A program made the position numbers and the translations under genes. 11,155 nucleotides of DNA from Patescibacteria group bacterium UBA4067 (GTDB lineage Bacteria; Patescibacteriota; Minisyncoccia; Minisyncoccales; Minisyncoccaceae), in NCBI GenBank assembly GCA_002382025.1, contig DFZB01000072.1:1-11155 (forward strand), written 5' to 3'. Under the pieces are notes generated by a model, which saw only the letters and a program-made list of their open reading frames with translations, made no database searches and had not been told where the DNA came from. Below, one piece after another: positions 5,551 through 11,155 of the stretch (its first letter is position 1; each line of letters begins with the position of its first letter).

Positions 5551-7170
5551 ATGGCACAATATATTTTTGTCGGAGGAGGGGTAATGAGTAGCGTGGGAAA
5601 AGGTGCTGCCACTGCCTCCATAGGAAAATTATTACAAGGCATGGGATTTAAGGTTACTGCCTTAAAAATAGATCCATACATTAATGTTGATGCTGGAACA
5701 ATGAATCCGATTGAACATGGGGAAGTTTTCGTTACTGATGATGGCACTGAATGTGATCAAGATTTAGGCAATTACGAAAGATTCTTAAATGAAGATTTGT
5801 CAACTGAAAACTACATTACTACTGGTAGGGTTTATCAATCAGTTATTCAAAAAGAAAGAAACCTTGAATTTGATGGTAAATGCGTAGAAGTGGTTCCTGA
5901 CATTCCCAATGAAGTAATCAGACGTATTGAAAACGTAGCTAAAAAAACAAAAGCTGATTTTGTAATGATTGAAATAGGGGGAACCGTGGGTGAATATCAA
6001 AACCTATTATTCTTAGAAGCTGCTAGAATGATGAAACTTAAAAATCCAAAAAAGACTCTTTTTGTTTTGGTAAGCTATCTTCCCACCATTAAAACAATAG
6101 GAGAAATGAAAACGAAACCAACGCAAACCTCAGCTAGACTATTAAACGAAGCAGGAATCCAGCCTGATTTTATCTTTGGTAGAGCATCTGTTCCTTTAGA
6201 CGAACCACGCAAAAGAAAGATTTCTGTTTTTTGTAATCTTGACCTTAGAGATGTAATTTCTGCTCCTGATGTTGATTCGATTTATGAAATACCTCTTAAT
6301 TTTCAAAAAGAAGGATTAGGAGAAAGAATAATTAAAAAAACTGGAGCTAAACCAAAATCAAAAGATCTTAAAGAATGGAAAAGTCTTGTTGATACAATTA
6401 AAAGAAAAAAGAAACCTGTTAAAATTGGTATTGTTGGTAAATACTTTGAAACAGGAAGTTTTTCCTTAATGGACTCTTATATTTCTGTTATTGAAGCAGT
6501 GAAACACGCTGCTTGGAACGAAAACAGAAACCCTGAAATACATTGGTTGTCAGCTCAAAAATTTGAAAAAGATTCTAATAACTTAAAAGAATTAAAAGAA
6601 TATGATGGCATAATTGTCCCAGGAGGATTTGGCACAAGAGGAACAGAAGGAAAAATCAAAGTAATTGAATATTTAAGAAAAAACAAGATTCCTTTTTTGG
6701 GATTATGCTTGGGAATGCAATTAGCAACAATTGAATTTGCTAGAAATGTTTGCGGACTTAAAAGCGCAACCTCAACTGAATTTAAACCTAATTCAAACGA
6801 ACCAGTAATTGATTTTATGATTGAACAAAAAGAATTGATTAAAAACAAAAAATATGGAGCAACAATGAGACTGGGTGCTTGGGAATGTAAGTTAAAGAAT
6901 AATACAAAAGCTTTTAAAGCATACGGACAAGAAACAATTTCAGAAAGACATAGACATAGATATGAATTAAATAATGACTACAAAGAATTATTAATTTCAA
7001 AAGGATTAATTATTTCAGGAATTAATCCTGAAAAAGACTTGGTAGAGATTATTGAATTAAAAGATCATCCCTTTTTCGTGGCAACACAGTTTCATCCAGA
7101 ATTAAAATCAAGACCATTAAAACCTCATCCTTTGTTTATAGAATTTATTAAGACTTGTATTAAGAAATAA
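5551..7170 (+). CDS. pyrG: CTP synthase
   Basis: CTP synthase makes CTP from UTP, ATP and glutamine in the last step of pyrimidine nucleotide synthesis. The start is the ATG at 5551 (MAQYIFVGGGVMSSVGKG), 1 nt after the rplI stop; an upstream in-frame ATG at 5494 lies inside rplI and would add 19 unrelated residues. The 539-residue protein has the amidoligase domain (about 1-270), with the P-loop lysine K17 in SSVGKG and the KTKPTQ motif. The glutamine amidotransferase domain has catalytic C386 (GLCLGMQ) and H515/E517 (FHPE). The length is normal. The usual GGTVGDIES nucleotide-binding motif reads GGTVGEYQN here (residues 143-151), and nearby segments (VPDIPNEV, YLPTIKTIGEMKTKPTQ) also diverge, suggesting a distinct subfamily. 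All glutaminase residues remain, so activity is likely. Confidence 0.96.
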   Translation: MAQYIFVGGGVMSSVGKGAATASIGKLLQGMGFKVTALKIDPYINVDAGTMNPIEHGEVFVTDDGTECDQDLGNYERFLNEDLSTENYITTGRVYQSVIQKERNLEFDGKCVEVVPDIPNEVIRRIENVAKKTKADFVMIEIGGTVGEYQNLLFLEAARMMKLKNPKKTLFVLVSYLPTIKTIGEMKTKPTQTSARLLNEAGIQPDFIFGRASVPLDEPRKRKISVFCNLDLRDVISAPDVDSIYEIPLNFQKEGLGERIIKKTGAKPKSKDLKEWKSLVDTIKRKKKPVKIGIVGKYFETGSFSLMDSYISVIEAVKHAAWNENRNPEIHWLSAQKFEKDSNNLKELKEYDGIIVPGGFGTRGTEGKIKVIEYLRKNKIPFLGLCLGMQLATIEFARNVCGLKSATSTEFKPNSNEPVIDFMIEQKELIKNKKYGATMRLGAWECKLKNNTKAFKAYGQETISERHRHRYELNNDYKELLISKGLIISGINPEKDLVEIIELKDHPFFVATQFHPELKSRPLKPHPLFIEFIKTCIKK

Positions 7171-7193
7171 ATCTTAAAGAATTATAACTAAAA

Positions 7194-7213
7194 ACCAGAG
7201 ATTAATCTCTGGT
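7194..7213. terminator. Bidirectional terminator between pyrG and rpmA
   Basis: A perfect 20-bp palindrome has arms ACCAGAGATT and AATCTCTGGT. On the minus strand it is followed by TTTTT, a good terminator for rpmA. On the plus strand it is followed by the weaker TCTTTATTT for pyrG. Its position between two convergent genes fits a shared terminator. Confidence 0.85.
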
Positions 7214-7215
7214 CT

Positions 7216-7488
7216 TTATTTCACACTCACTATTTTGACAATTCTTTGAGAACCATCAAATAGTTTCTTCCTTTTGGTTGAAAATGAAACAATACCATCT
7301 TTAACTGCATACAAAGTATCATCTTTTCCCATTTTAACATTTGTACCAGGCATTATTTTACCTCCTCTTTGACGAACTATAATTGAACCTATTTGTGCTT
7401 TTTGTCCGTCAAAAAGCTTGACTCCTAAGTATTTAGGTCTTGAATCTCTACCCAAACGGCTCGTCCCCGCAGCTTTTGTTTTTGACAT
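7216..7488 (-). CDS. rpmA: 50S ribosomal protein bL27
   Basis: This is bL27, a bacteria-specific large-subunit protein whose N-terminus reaches towards the peptidyl transferase centre. The 90-residue product begins [29 protein letters not shown], and the following [33 protein letters not shown] is diagnostic. There is no N-terminal cleavable extension of the Firmicutes type. It is the only gene on the minus strand. It is monocistronic here: the usual rplU-rpmA-obg arrangement is absent, with a terminator just downstream and a divergent ORF upstream. The start follows TCAAA with no Shine-Dalgarno. An inverted repeat (7501-7530) lies 13 nt upstream of the start codon. Confidence 0.97.
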   Translation of the reverse strand: MSKTKAAGTSRLGRDSRPKYLGVKLFDGQKAQIGSIIVRQRGGKIMPGTNVKMGKDDTLYAVKDGIVSFSTKRKKLFDGSQRIVKIVSVK

Positions 7489-7489
7489 T

Positions 7490-7518
7490 TTGACGTTTTA
7501 CTGATTTTAAGATAATAT
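7490..7518 (+). promoter_or_regulatory. Weak candidate promoter for the 59-aa ORF and uppS
   Basis: TTGACG (7490-7495, 5/6) and TAATAT (7513-7518, 4/6) are 17 nt apart; a GATAAT at 7511-7516 (5/6) with a 15-nt spacer is an alternative -10 box. It lies in the only gap between the divergent rpmA and the following genes, so a promoter must exist nearby, but the exact boxes are uncertain. Confidence 0.35.
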
Positions 7519-7530
7519 ATATCTTATCAG
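7501..7530. repeat. Imperfect inverted repeat in the rpmA divergent promoter region
   Basis: The right arm TATCTTATCAG (7520-7530) is the exact reverse complement of CTGAT (7501-7505) plus AAGATA (7509-7514); the left arm differs only by a TTT insertion. The 11-bp arms surround a 5-nt centre. It overlaps the possible -10 region and could be an operator, or simply AT-rich promoter sequence. Confidence 0.45.
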
Positions 7531-7545
7531 CTTATTATTAATAAT

Positions 7546-7725
7546 ATGCAAATATTAGCAAAAATTATTAAACTTGTCAAAGAGAATAAGAACGAATTAA
7601 TATTATTTTTAGCAGTTATTTTAATATCCCTTCTTTCTTTTTCTTTTGGATATATTAGTGCTAAATTAGAAGAAAAAAAACCACTAATTATTAATCAAAT
7701 TCTATTTAATGAAAAATATTCCTAA
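7546..7725 (+). CDS. Single-pass membrane protein, 59 aa (unknown)
   Basis: I do not recognise a named family. The ORF starts at ATG 7546 in an AAT-ATG context. The first 18 residues are lysine-rich and cytoplasmic-looking (MQILAKIIKLVKENKNEL). A transmembrane helix follows (about residues 19-37, ILFLAVILISLLSFSFGYI), then a short charged tail (SAKLEEKKPLIINQILFNEKYS) that would lie outside. The positive-inside rule and helix length fit a type II single-pass anchor. The layout resembles the N-terminus of longer anchored CPR proteins that I recall only loosely, so it could be a shortened member; this is an inference. The gene overlaps the uppS start by 17 nt in another frame, suggesting translational coupling, and it directly follows the divergent promoter region. 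Confidence 0.65.
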   Translation: MQILAKIIKLVKENKNELILFLAVILISLLSFSFGYISAKLEEKKPLIINQILFNEKYS

Positions 7726-8401
7726 TCATATTGCTCTAATTCCTGATGGCAATAGACGTTGGGCAAAGAAAAATCATTTACCCAGTATAATTGGCCACAC
7801 CAAGGGATCTCAAGCATTAGAAAAAATATTGGATAAAGCTTTGGAATTAAAAATCCCATATTTTACTTTTTGGGGAAGTTCTTTGGATAACATTACCAAT
7901 AGATCAAAAAAAGAAGTTAATTATTTATTTGATATTTTTGAAAAACAATTTAAAAAATTATCTCAAGATAAAAGAATACATAAAAACAATGTAAAAGTAA
8001 GAGTAATAGGGAAGTGGAAAGAATATTTCCCAGAAAAAACAAAACAAGCAATCAATGAAGCAATTGAAAAAACAAAAAACCATGATAAGTATAATTTAAC
8101 TTTTTTAATGGCATACAATGGAACCGATGAAATGATTGATTGTATTAAAAATTTAAAGAATAAAGCTATTGATGAAGGAACAATTAAAAATAATCTTTGG
8201 ACAAAAGAATTACCAGCTGTTGATTTAATGATTAGAACTGGTTGTGAAAATGACCCTCATTTATCAGCAGGATTTATGATGTGGGATATTGCTTATTCTC
8301 AATTATCTTTTTCTAAATCATTTTTTCCAAGCTTTTCCTCTAAAGAATTTGAAGAAATAATTAAAGATTATTCAAAAAAGCAAAGAAGAAAAGGAGCATA
8401 A
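7709..8401 (+). CDS. uppS: Isoprenyl transferase (cis-prenyltransferase, UppS-like), divergent
   Basis: This 230-residue cis-prenyltransferase should extend a short allylic diphosphate with IPP units to make the polyprenyl (undecaprenyl-type) carrier for envelope glycan assembly. The N-terminal signature PNHIALIPDGNRRWAKK carries catalytic D13, close to the standard HIAIIMDGNGRWA. FWGSSLDNITNRSKKEV replaces the usual FSxENWxRP region. The C-terminal motif is RTGCENDPHLSAGFMMWDIAYSQL (R176 on), where typical enzymes have RTSGExRxSNFLLWQxAYSEL; this adds about three residues and removes the usual second Arg. RRKG at the end is typical. The start overlaps the 59-aa membrane ORF by 17 nt; MKNIPNHI fits the family N-terminus. 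Product chain length cannot be read from the sequence. Confidence 0.9.
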   Translation: MKNIPNHIALIPDGNRRWAKKNHLPSIIGHTKGSQALEKILDKALELKIPYFTFWGSSLDNITNRSKKEVNYLFDIFEKQFKKLSQDKRIHKNNVKVRVIGKWKEYFPEKTKQAINEAIEKTKNHDKYNLTFLMAYNGTDEMIDCIKNLKNKAIDEGTIKNNLWTKELPAVDLMIRTGCENDPHLSAGFMMWDIAYSQLSFSKSFFPSFSSKEFEEIIKDYSKKQRRKGA

Positions 8402-8409
8402 TGTCAAGA

Positions 8410-8418
8410 TGTGGATAA
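8410..8418. other. Single perfect DnaA-box-like 9-mer
   Basis: TGTGGATAA is the exact complement of the strong DnaA box TTATCCACA. It lies alone, 8 nt after the uppS stop, between two TGTCAA direct repeats (8402-8407 and 8425-8430). No cluster of boxes, DNA-unwinding element or dnaA/dnaN neighbour is visible, so this is not called as an origin; it might titrate or bind DnaA, or be chance. Confidence 0.25.
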
Positions 8419-8423
8419 AAACC

Positions 8424-8452
8424 TTGTCAATTGATTTTTAGTGATATAAAAT
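8424..8452 (+). promoter_or_regulatory. Candidate promoter upstream of the thiolase cluster
   Basis: TTGTCA (8424-8429, 5/6) and TAAAAT (8447-8452, 5/6) are 17 nt apart; TATAAA at 8445-8450 is an alternative. A start near 8459 would fall inside the following hairpin. A TCAATTGA palindrome (8428-8435) overlaps the -35 box. It is the only promoter-like element between uppS and the thiolase. Confidence 0.5.
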
Positions 8453-8456
8453 ATAG

Positions 8457-8481
8457 AAGTCTATTTTTCTTAGACTTTTTT
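8457..8481 (+). terminator. Intrinsic terminator between uppS and the thiolase cluster
   Basis: AAGTCTA (8457-8463) pairs with TAGACTT (8471-8477) around a 7-nt TTTTTCT loop, followed by a T-rich tract (T through 8481, then ATTTTATTT). This is a good terminator for uppS. It lies between the only promoter-like element and the thiolase start 17 nt further on, so it might instead form the 5' end of the thiolase message or act as an attenuator. Confidence 0.75.
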
Positions 8482-8498
8482 ATTTTATTTAATACAAT

Positions 8499-9602
8499 AT
8501 GTATATTAAGGGCGTTGGAATGACAAAATTTGACTATTCTCAGAAACCTTGGTGGGATTTTGCTTATGAAGCAACAATGGAAGCTTTAAAAGACGCGAAA
8601 ATGGATATTTCTCAAATTGAAGCCATTATTTTTACAGGCATGTCCAGCGCTAATGGAGGAGAACATCAAACCCATAAAGTTTCTTTTCTTTCTGATTTGT
8701 TCAAAACAAATATCCCCATTATTGAAACTCCCTCTGTTTGCGGAGGAGGAGGAGTTGCTTTTTGGACAGCTTTACGTTTATCTGGATTTAAAAACATATT
8801 AGTATTAGGTGCTGAAAAATTAGTAGACAATCAAAGTGAAATTGTTGTTGATTCAATTCTTTCAGCTGCTGAAAGAGTAACTGAACAAACAGAAGGAATG
8901 CTTTTTCCAGCTCAAAATGCTTTGGTTTGGCAAAAATATTCAGAAAAATATGGAGCTACAATGGATGATTTAGCTCTTATTGCTTTTAAAAATCACTCTA
9001 ATGCAGCATTAAATCCTAAAGCATATTTCTACGAAAGACCTCTTGATTTAGAGAAAATAAAGAATTCTCCTGTTGTTGCATCTCCTTTAAGATTAATGGA
9101 TTGCTCTCTTTCAGTTAATGGTGGTGCAGCTGTTATATTATCAACCGAAGAAACAGATATTAAAGTAATTGGTTCTGGTTTTGCTACTGATTATTTATTA
9201 ACCTTTGGAAGAGATGACATTACTCACTTTAAAGCAACGAAAATGGCTGCTAACGAAGCATTTAAACAAGCCCAAATTACTCCTCAAGATATTAATGTAG
9301 CTGAAATTCACGATGCTTTTACTTCAGTAGAATTATTTTCCTACGAAGACATTGGATTTGCTGAACAAGGAAAAGGAAAAGACATGATTAATTCTAATAA
9401 AATATCATTTAACACATCGGGAGGACTTAAAGCTAAAGGACATCCAGTTTCTGCAACTGGATTAGCTCAAATATATGAAATAGTAAATCAATTAAGGGGA
9501 AAGTGCGAAAAAAGACAAGTTGTAAATGCTAAATACGGTTTAACTCACAATATTGGTGGGGCCGGAGGAAGCGTCACTATCCATATTTTTGAAAAATTAT
9601 AA
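8499..9602 (+). CDS. Thiolase, archaeal/SCP2-like type (acetyl-CoA C-acyltransferase family)
   Basis: This 367-residue thiolase-fold enzyme joins or cleaves acyl-CoA units by Claisen chemistry. It matches the SCP2-like/archaeal thiolase group. The acyl-accepting Cys is C81 in TPSVCGGGG, the first active-site His is H271 in EIHDAF, and H315 lies in GGLKAKGHPVSATG. The length is slightly short of the usual 380-400 aa, but all core motifs are present. In archaea this type works with a DUF35 Zn-ribbon/OB protein in a complex that passes acetoacetyl-CoA to HMG-CoA synthase. Here the next gene, 4 nt downstream, carries a DUF35-like N-terminus, and a ketoreductase follows, so synthesis is more likely than degradation (inference). 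Substrate chain length is unknown. The start is in an AAT-ATG context after a terminator-like hairpin. Confidence 0.9.
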   Translation: MYIKGVGMTKFDYSQKPWWDFAYEATMEALKDAKMDISQIEAIIFTGMSSANGGEHQTHKVSFLSDLFKTNIPIIETPSVCGGGGVAFWTALRLSGFKNILVLGAEKLVDNQSEIVVDSILSAAERVTEQTEGMLFPAQNALVWQKYSEKYGATMDDLALIAFKNHSNAALNPKAYFYERPLDLEKIKNSPVVASPLRLMDCSLSVNGGAAVILSTEETDIKVIGSGFATDYLLTFGRDDITHFKATKMAANEAFKQAQITPQDINVAEIHDAFTSVELFSYEDIGFAEQGKGKDMINSNKISFNTSGGLKAKGHPVSATGLAQIYEIVNQLRGKCEKRQVVNAKYGLTHNIGGAGGSVTIHIFEKL

Positions 9603-9606
9603 TATT

Positions 9607-10602
9607 ATGCCTTTTTATCAATGTAAAAAATGTAAAAAAACTTGGGCCTACTTAATTAAAGAGTGTCCTTTTTGTTTTGAATCTTTAATTAAACTAGAAA
9701 GCAATCAAATGAAAGTTATTGCTTGTTCTAAAATTAATATTCCCACATTACTACATCCAAAAGTTCCTTATTTTGCTCTTGTGATAGAAGATGAAAATGG
9801 AAACAAATATGCTTATAAATCAATTACAGAAAAAAAGGTTGGAGAAGAAATATCTTTTGTTCCTAATAATAATGCTGTTGCTATTTGGAGAAATAAATAT
9901 GACTTTGAGGAAGCAATTGAAAAAGTCATTGATCTAATTAATGGGCTACCACTTAATGAAAGCTCTAATATATTAGTTTTACCAACATTAATTTCTCCCA
10001 ATCATTCTTATTTCAGAGAAAATACTTCTCCTGAATTTTTAGATGCTATTTTAAATGTTTTGCTTAAAAAAACTAAAAACATAAAAATAGCTGGTCAGAG
10101 CTTTAACGATAATCCCATTGAATTGTCTGCTCAAAAATCAGGACTACTAGATGTATGCTTAAAACATGATATGACCCCTATTGATTTAGCAAAAAACAAT
10201 TTTATAAAACAAAATAAACTAGAAATATCAGAGGAAGCAATAAATAGTGATATAATTTTAAATATTCCAATAATGAAAATAAATAAAGCATCAGCTACAG
10301 ATAATATGTTTAAAATAATATCTAAAGATAATTATTCTGCTTTAAAATATTTACACTCTGAAGAATTGATTATTAATGAATTAAGTGAGATAATGTTAAA
10401 TAAAACAATAACCATTGCTGAAGCTGATGTTGTTCAAGGACATGATAAGTTTAATAGATATTTAGGATTGGTTTTAGCTGGTAATAATTATTTAAATGTA
10501 GACAAGGTGTTTGATGAAATTACAATGAATAAAGAAGGAAATAACATTCCTATTGTTGGTAGAAACATAAAAGAAGTCCAACATAATACTGAAATATTAT
10601 AA
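9607..10602 (+). CDS. DUF35-like Zn-ribbon/OB domain fused to DUF362-like domain
   Basis: This 331-residue protein appears to be a two-domain fusion. The N-terminus has a rubredoxin-like zinc ribbon with C6-x2-C9-x10-C20-x2-C23. A beta-rich OB-like segment follows (about residues 35-100; VIACSKINIPTLLHPKVPYFALVIEDENG, then GEEISFVPN). This is the layout of DUF35 proteins that partner archaeal thiolases. From about residue 115 the sequence resembles DUF362 (ILVLPTLISPNHSYFRENTSPEFLDAILN, AGQSFND, QKSGLLDVCLKHDMTPIDL, IILNIPIMK). DUF362 is of unknown function; ferredoxin cysteines seen in some members are absent here. The start is ATG 9607 (MPFYQCKKC), 4 nt after the thiolase stop; an upstream in-frame ATG at 9553 lies inside the thiolase gene. 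A role as thiolase partner is inferred from the zinc ribbon and adjacency. Confidence 0.8.
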   Translation: MPFYQCKKCKKTWAYLIKECPFCFESLIKLESNQMKVIACSKINIPTLLHPKVPYFALVIEDENGNKYAYKSITEKKVGEEISFVPNNNAVAIWRNKYDFEEAIEKVIDLINGLPLNESSNILVLPTLISPNHSYFRENTSPEFLDAILNVLLKKTKNIKIAGQSFNDNPIELSAQKSGLLDVCLKHDMTPIDLAKNNFIKQNKLEISEEAINSDIILNIPIMKINKASATDNMFKIISKDNYSALKYLHSEELIINELSEIMLNKTITIAEADVVQGHDKFNRYLGLVLAGNNYLNVDKVFDEITMNKEGNNIPIVGRNIKEVQHNTEIL

Positions 10603-10619
10603 ATATAAAATAATAAAAT

Positions 10620-11155
10620 ATGTTAAAAGACAAAGTTATTTTAATTACAGGATCATCACAGGGAATAGGCAAGGCAATTGCCTTAAAACTTTCTTCAATG
10701 GGAGCAAAAATAGCCCTAAACGATATTCCACAACAAGAAGAAAACTTAAAAAAAACAAAACAAGAAATTGAAAATAGTAATTACTATTTTGCTGATGTTT
10801 CTAATTATGGTGAAGTTGAAAAAATGATTGCCAGTATAGAAAAAGACTTTGGGAGAATTGATGTTTTAATTAATAATGCTGGCATCAACCAAGATAAAAC
10901 ACTGGCTAAAATGACAGAAGAAGAATGGCAAAGAGTTATTAATATAAACCTAACTGGTGTTTTTAATTGTAGCAAAGCTTGTTTACCATTAATTATTCAA
11001 AATCAAGGAAGCATAATTAATATTTCTTCTATTGTTGGACAAAGAGGAAACTTTGGTCAAACTAATTATGCGGCTTCTAAAGCTGGCATAATTGGTTTTA
11101 CTAAATCTTTAGCCAAAGAAGTAGGAAGATTTAATGTAAGAGTAAATGCTATTGC
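10620..11155 (+). CDS. FabG-like short-chain dehydrogenase/reductase (3' truncated by window)
   Basis: The first 178 residues of a classical SDR, most similar to 3-oxoacyl reductases (FabG/PhaB type), which reduce a beta-keto acyl group to the 3-hydroxy form. The Rossmann motif is TGSSQGIG (residues 10-17), NNAG follows beta-4, and the catalytic tetrad N110, S137, Y150 and K154 (YAASK) is complete. An Asp at the end of beta-2 (D35 in ALNDIP) usually favours NAD(H) over NADP(H), so the cofactor may be NADH. About 65-70 residues are missing at the window edge. It follows the DUF35-DUF362 gene by 17 nt in an AAT-ATG context, so it is probably in the same operon as the thiolase. Whether its substrate is bound to CoA or ACP cannot be told from the sequence; the thiolase context favours CoA. 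Confidence 0.92.
   Translation, partial: MLKDKVILITGSSQGIGKAIALKLSSMGAKIALNDIPQQEENLKKTKQEIENSNYYFADVSNYGEVEKMIASIEKDFGRIDVLINNAGINQDKTLAKMTEEEWQRVININLTGVFNCSKACLPLIIQNQGSIINISSIVGQRGNFGQTNYAASKAGIIGFTKSLAKEVGRFNVRVNAI

Noticed and set aside
7482..7487. TTGACA as a -35 box for the 59-aa ORF
   Set aside because: It overlaps the rpmA start codon, and at 17 nt downstream the sequence is TTTTAA, a poor -10 box.
8401..8418. Five-codon frame ATG...TAA overlapping the uppS stop
   Set aside because: Too short, no ribosome binding site, and a chance overlap with the stop codon.
9553..9606. Extended start for the DUF35-DUF362 protein adding 18 residues
   Set aside because: It overlaps the conserved thiolase C-terminus. 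The zinc ribbon begins right after the ATG at 9607, which has the usual start context.
1..11155. Archaeal origin of the whole window
   Set aside because: bL9, bL27, DnaJ, S41 protease and UppS context are bacterial. Only single genes (MtaB-type, thiolase/DUF35) look archaeal.
1..11155. CRISPR arrays, insertion sequences, phage or toxin-antitoxin genes
   Set aside because: No regularly spaced repeats, transposase, integrase or recognisable toxin-antitoxin pair was seen on either strand.

Overview
This AT-rich window looks like part of a small bacterial genome, most likely from the Candidate Phyla Radiation (Patescibacteria, Parcubacteria-like). It is bacterial because it encodes bL9, bL27, a DnaJ with CxxCxGxG zinc repeats, a C-terminal processing protease and a cis-prenyltransferase. 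The candidate-phylum assignment is an inference. It rests on very tight gene packing, almost no Shine-Dalgarno sequences, several divergent enzyme variants and archaeal-looking genes in a bacterial background. TGA is used as a stop, so the TGA=Gly code of Absconditabacteria/Gracilibacteria does not apply.

Layout, left to right. (1) 1-840: 3' end of dnaJ, an abutting tRNA-Lys(TTT), a 41-aa membrane ORF with GTG start and a perfect Shine-Dalgarno, and an intrinsic terminator. (2) 841-1439: a strong sigma70-type promoter, a DUF5320 protein, a GC-rich hairpin and a DUF134 helix-turn-helix protein. (3) 1430-7213: a long co-directional run starting with its own promoter: cupin, tRNA-Gly(CCC), CofE-like protein, archaeal/eukaryotic-type MiaB-like methylthiotransferase, S41 protease, bL9 and CTP synthase, ending at a terminator shared with the convergent rpmA. 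The tRNA-Gly CCA end shares its last base with the ATG of the CofE-like gene. Most other junctions are ATGA overlaps or gaps of 1-12 nt. (4) 7216-8401: rpmA on the minus strand, then divergently a 59-aa single-pass membrane ORF that overlaps a divergent cis-prenyltransferase gene. (5) 8402-11155: a short intergenic region with a promoter-like element and a hairpin with a T-tract, then a three-gene cluster: SCP2/archaeal-type thiolase, a Zn-ribbon/OB (DUF35-like) domain fused to a DUF362-like domain, and a FabG-like SDR that runs off the window.

The last cluster is the best candidate for an undescribed system. A thiolase, a DUF35-like scaffold and a beta-ketoacyl reductase look like the first steps of an ACP-independent, CoA-based chain-building route. 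The DUF362 fusion has no obvious explanation. The rest is housekeeping (translation, tRNA modification, pyrimidine nucleotides, envelope lipid carrier, protein quality control), but with unusual features: tRNAs abutting coding sequences, AAT-ATG start contexts, and active-site changes in CTP synthase, UppS and the CofE-like protein.
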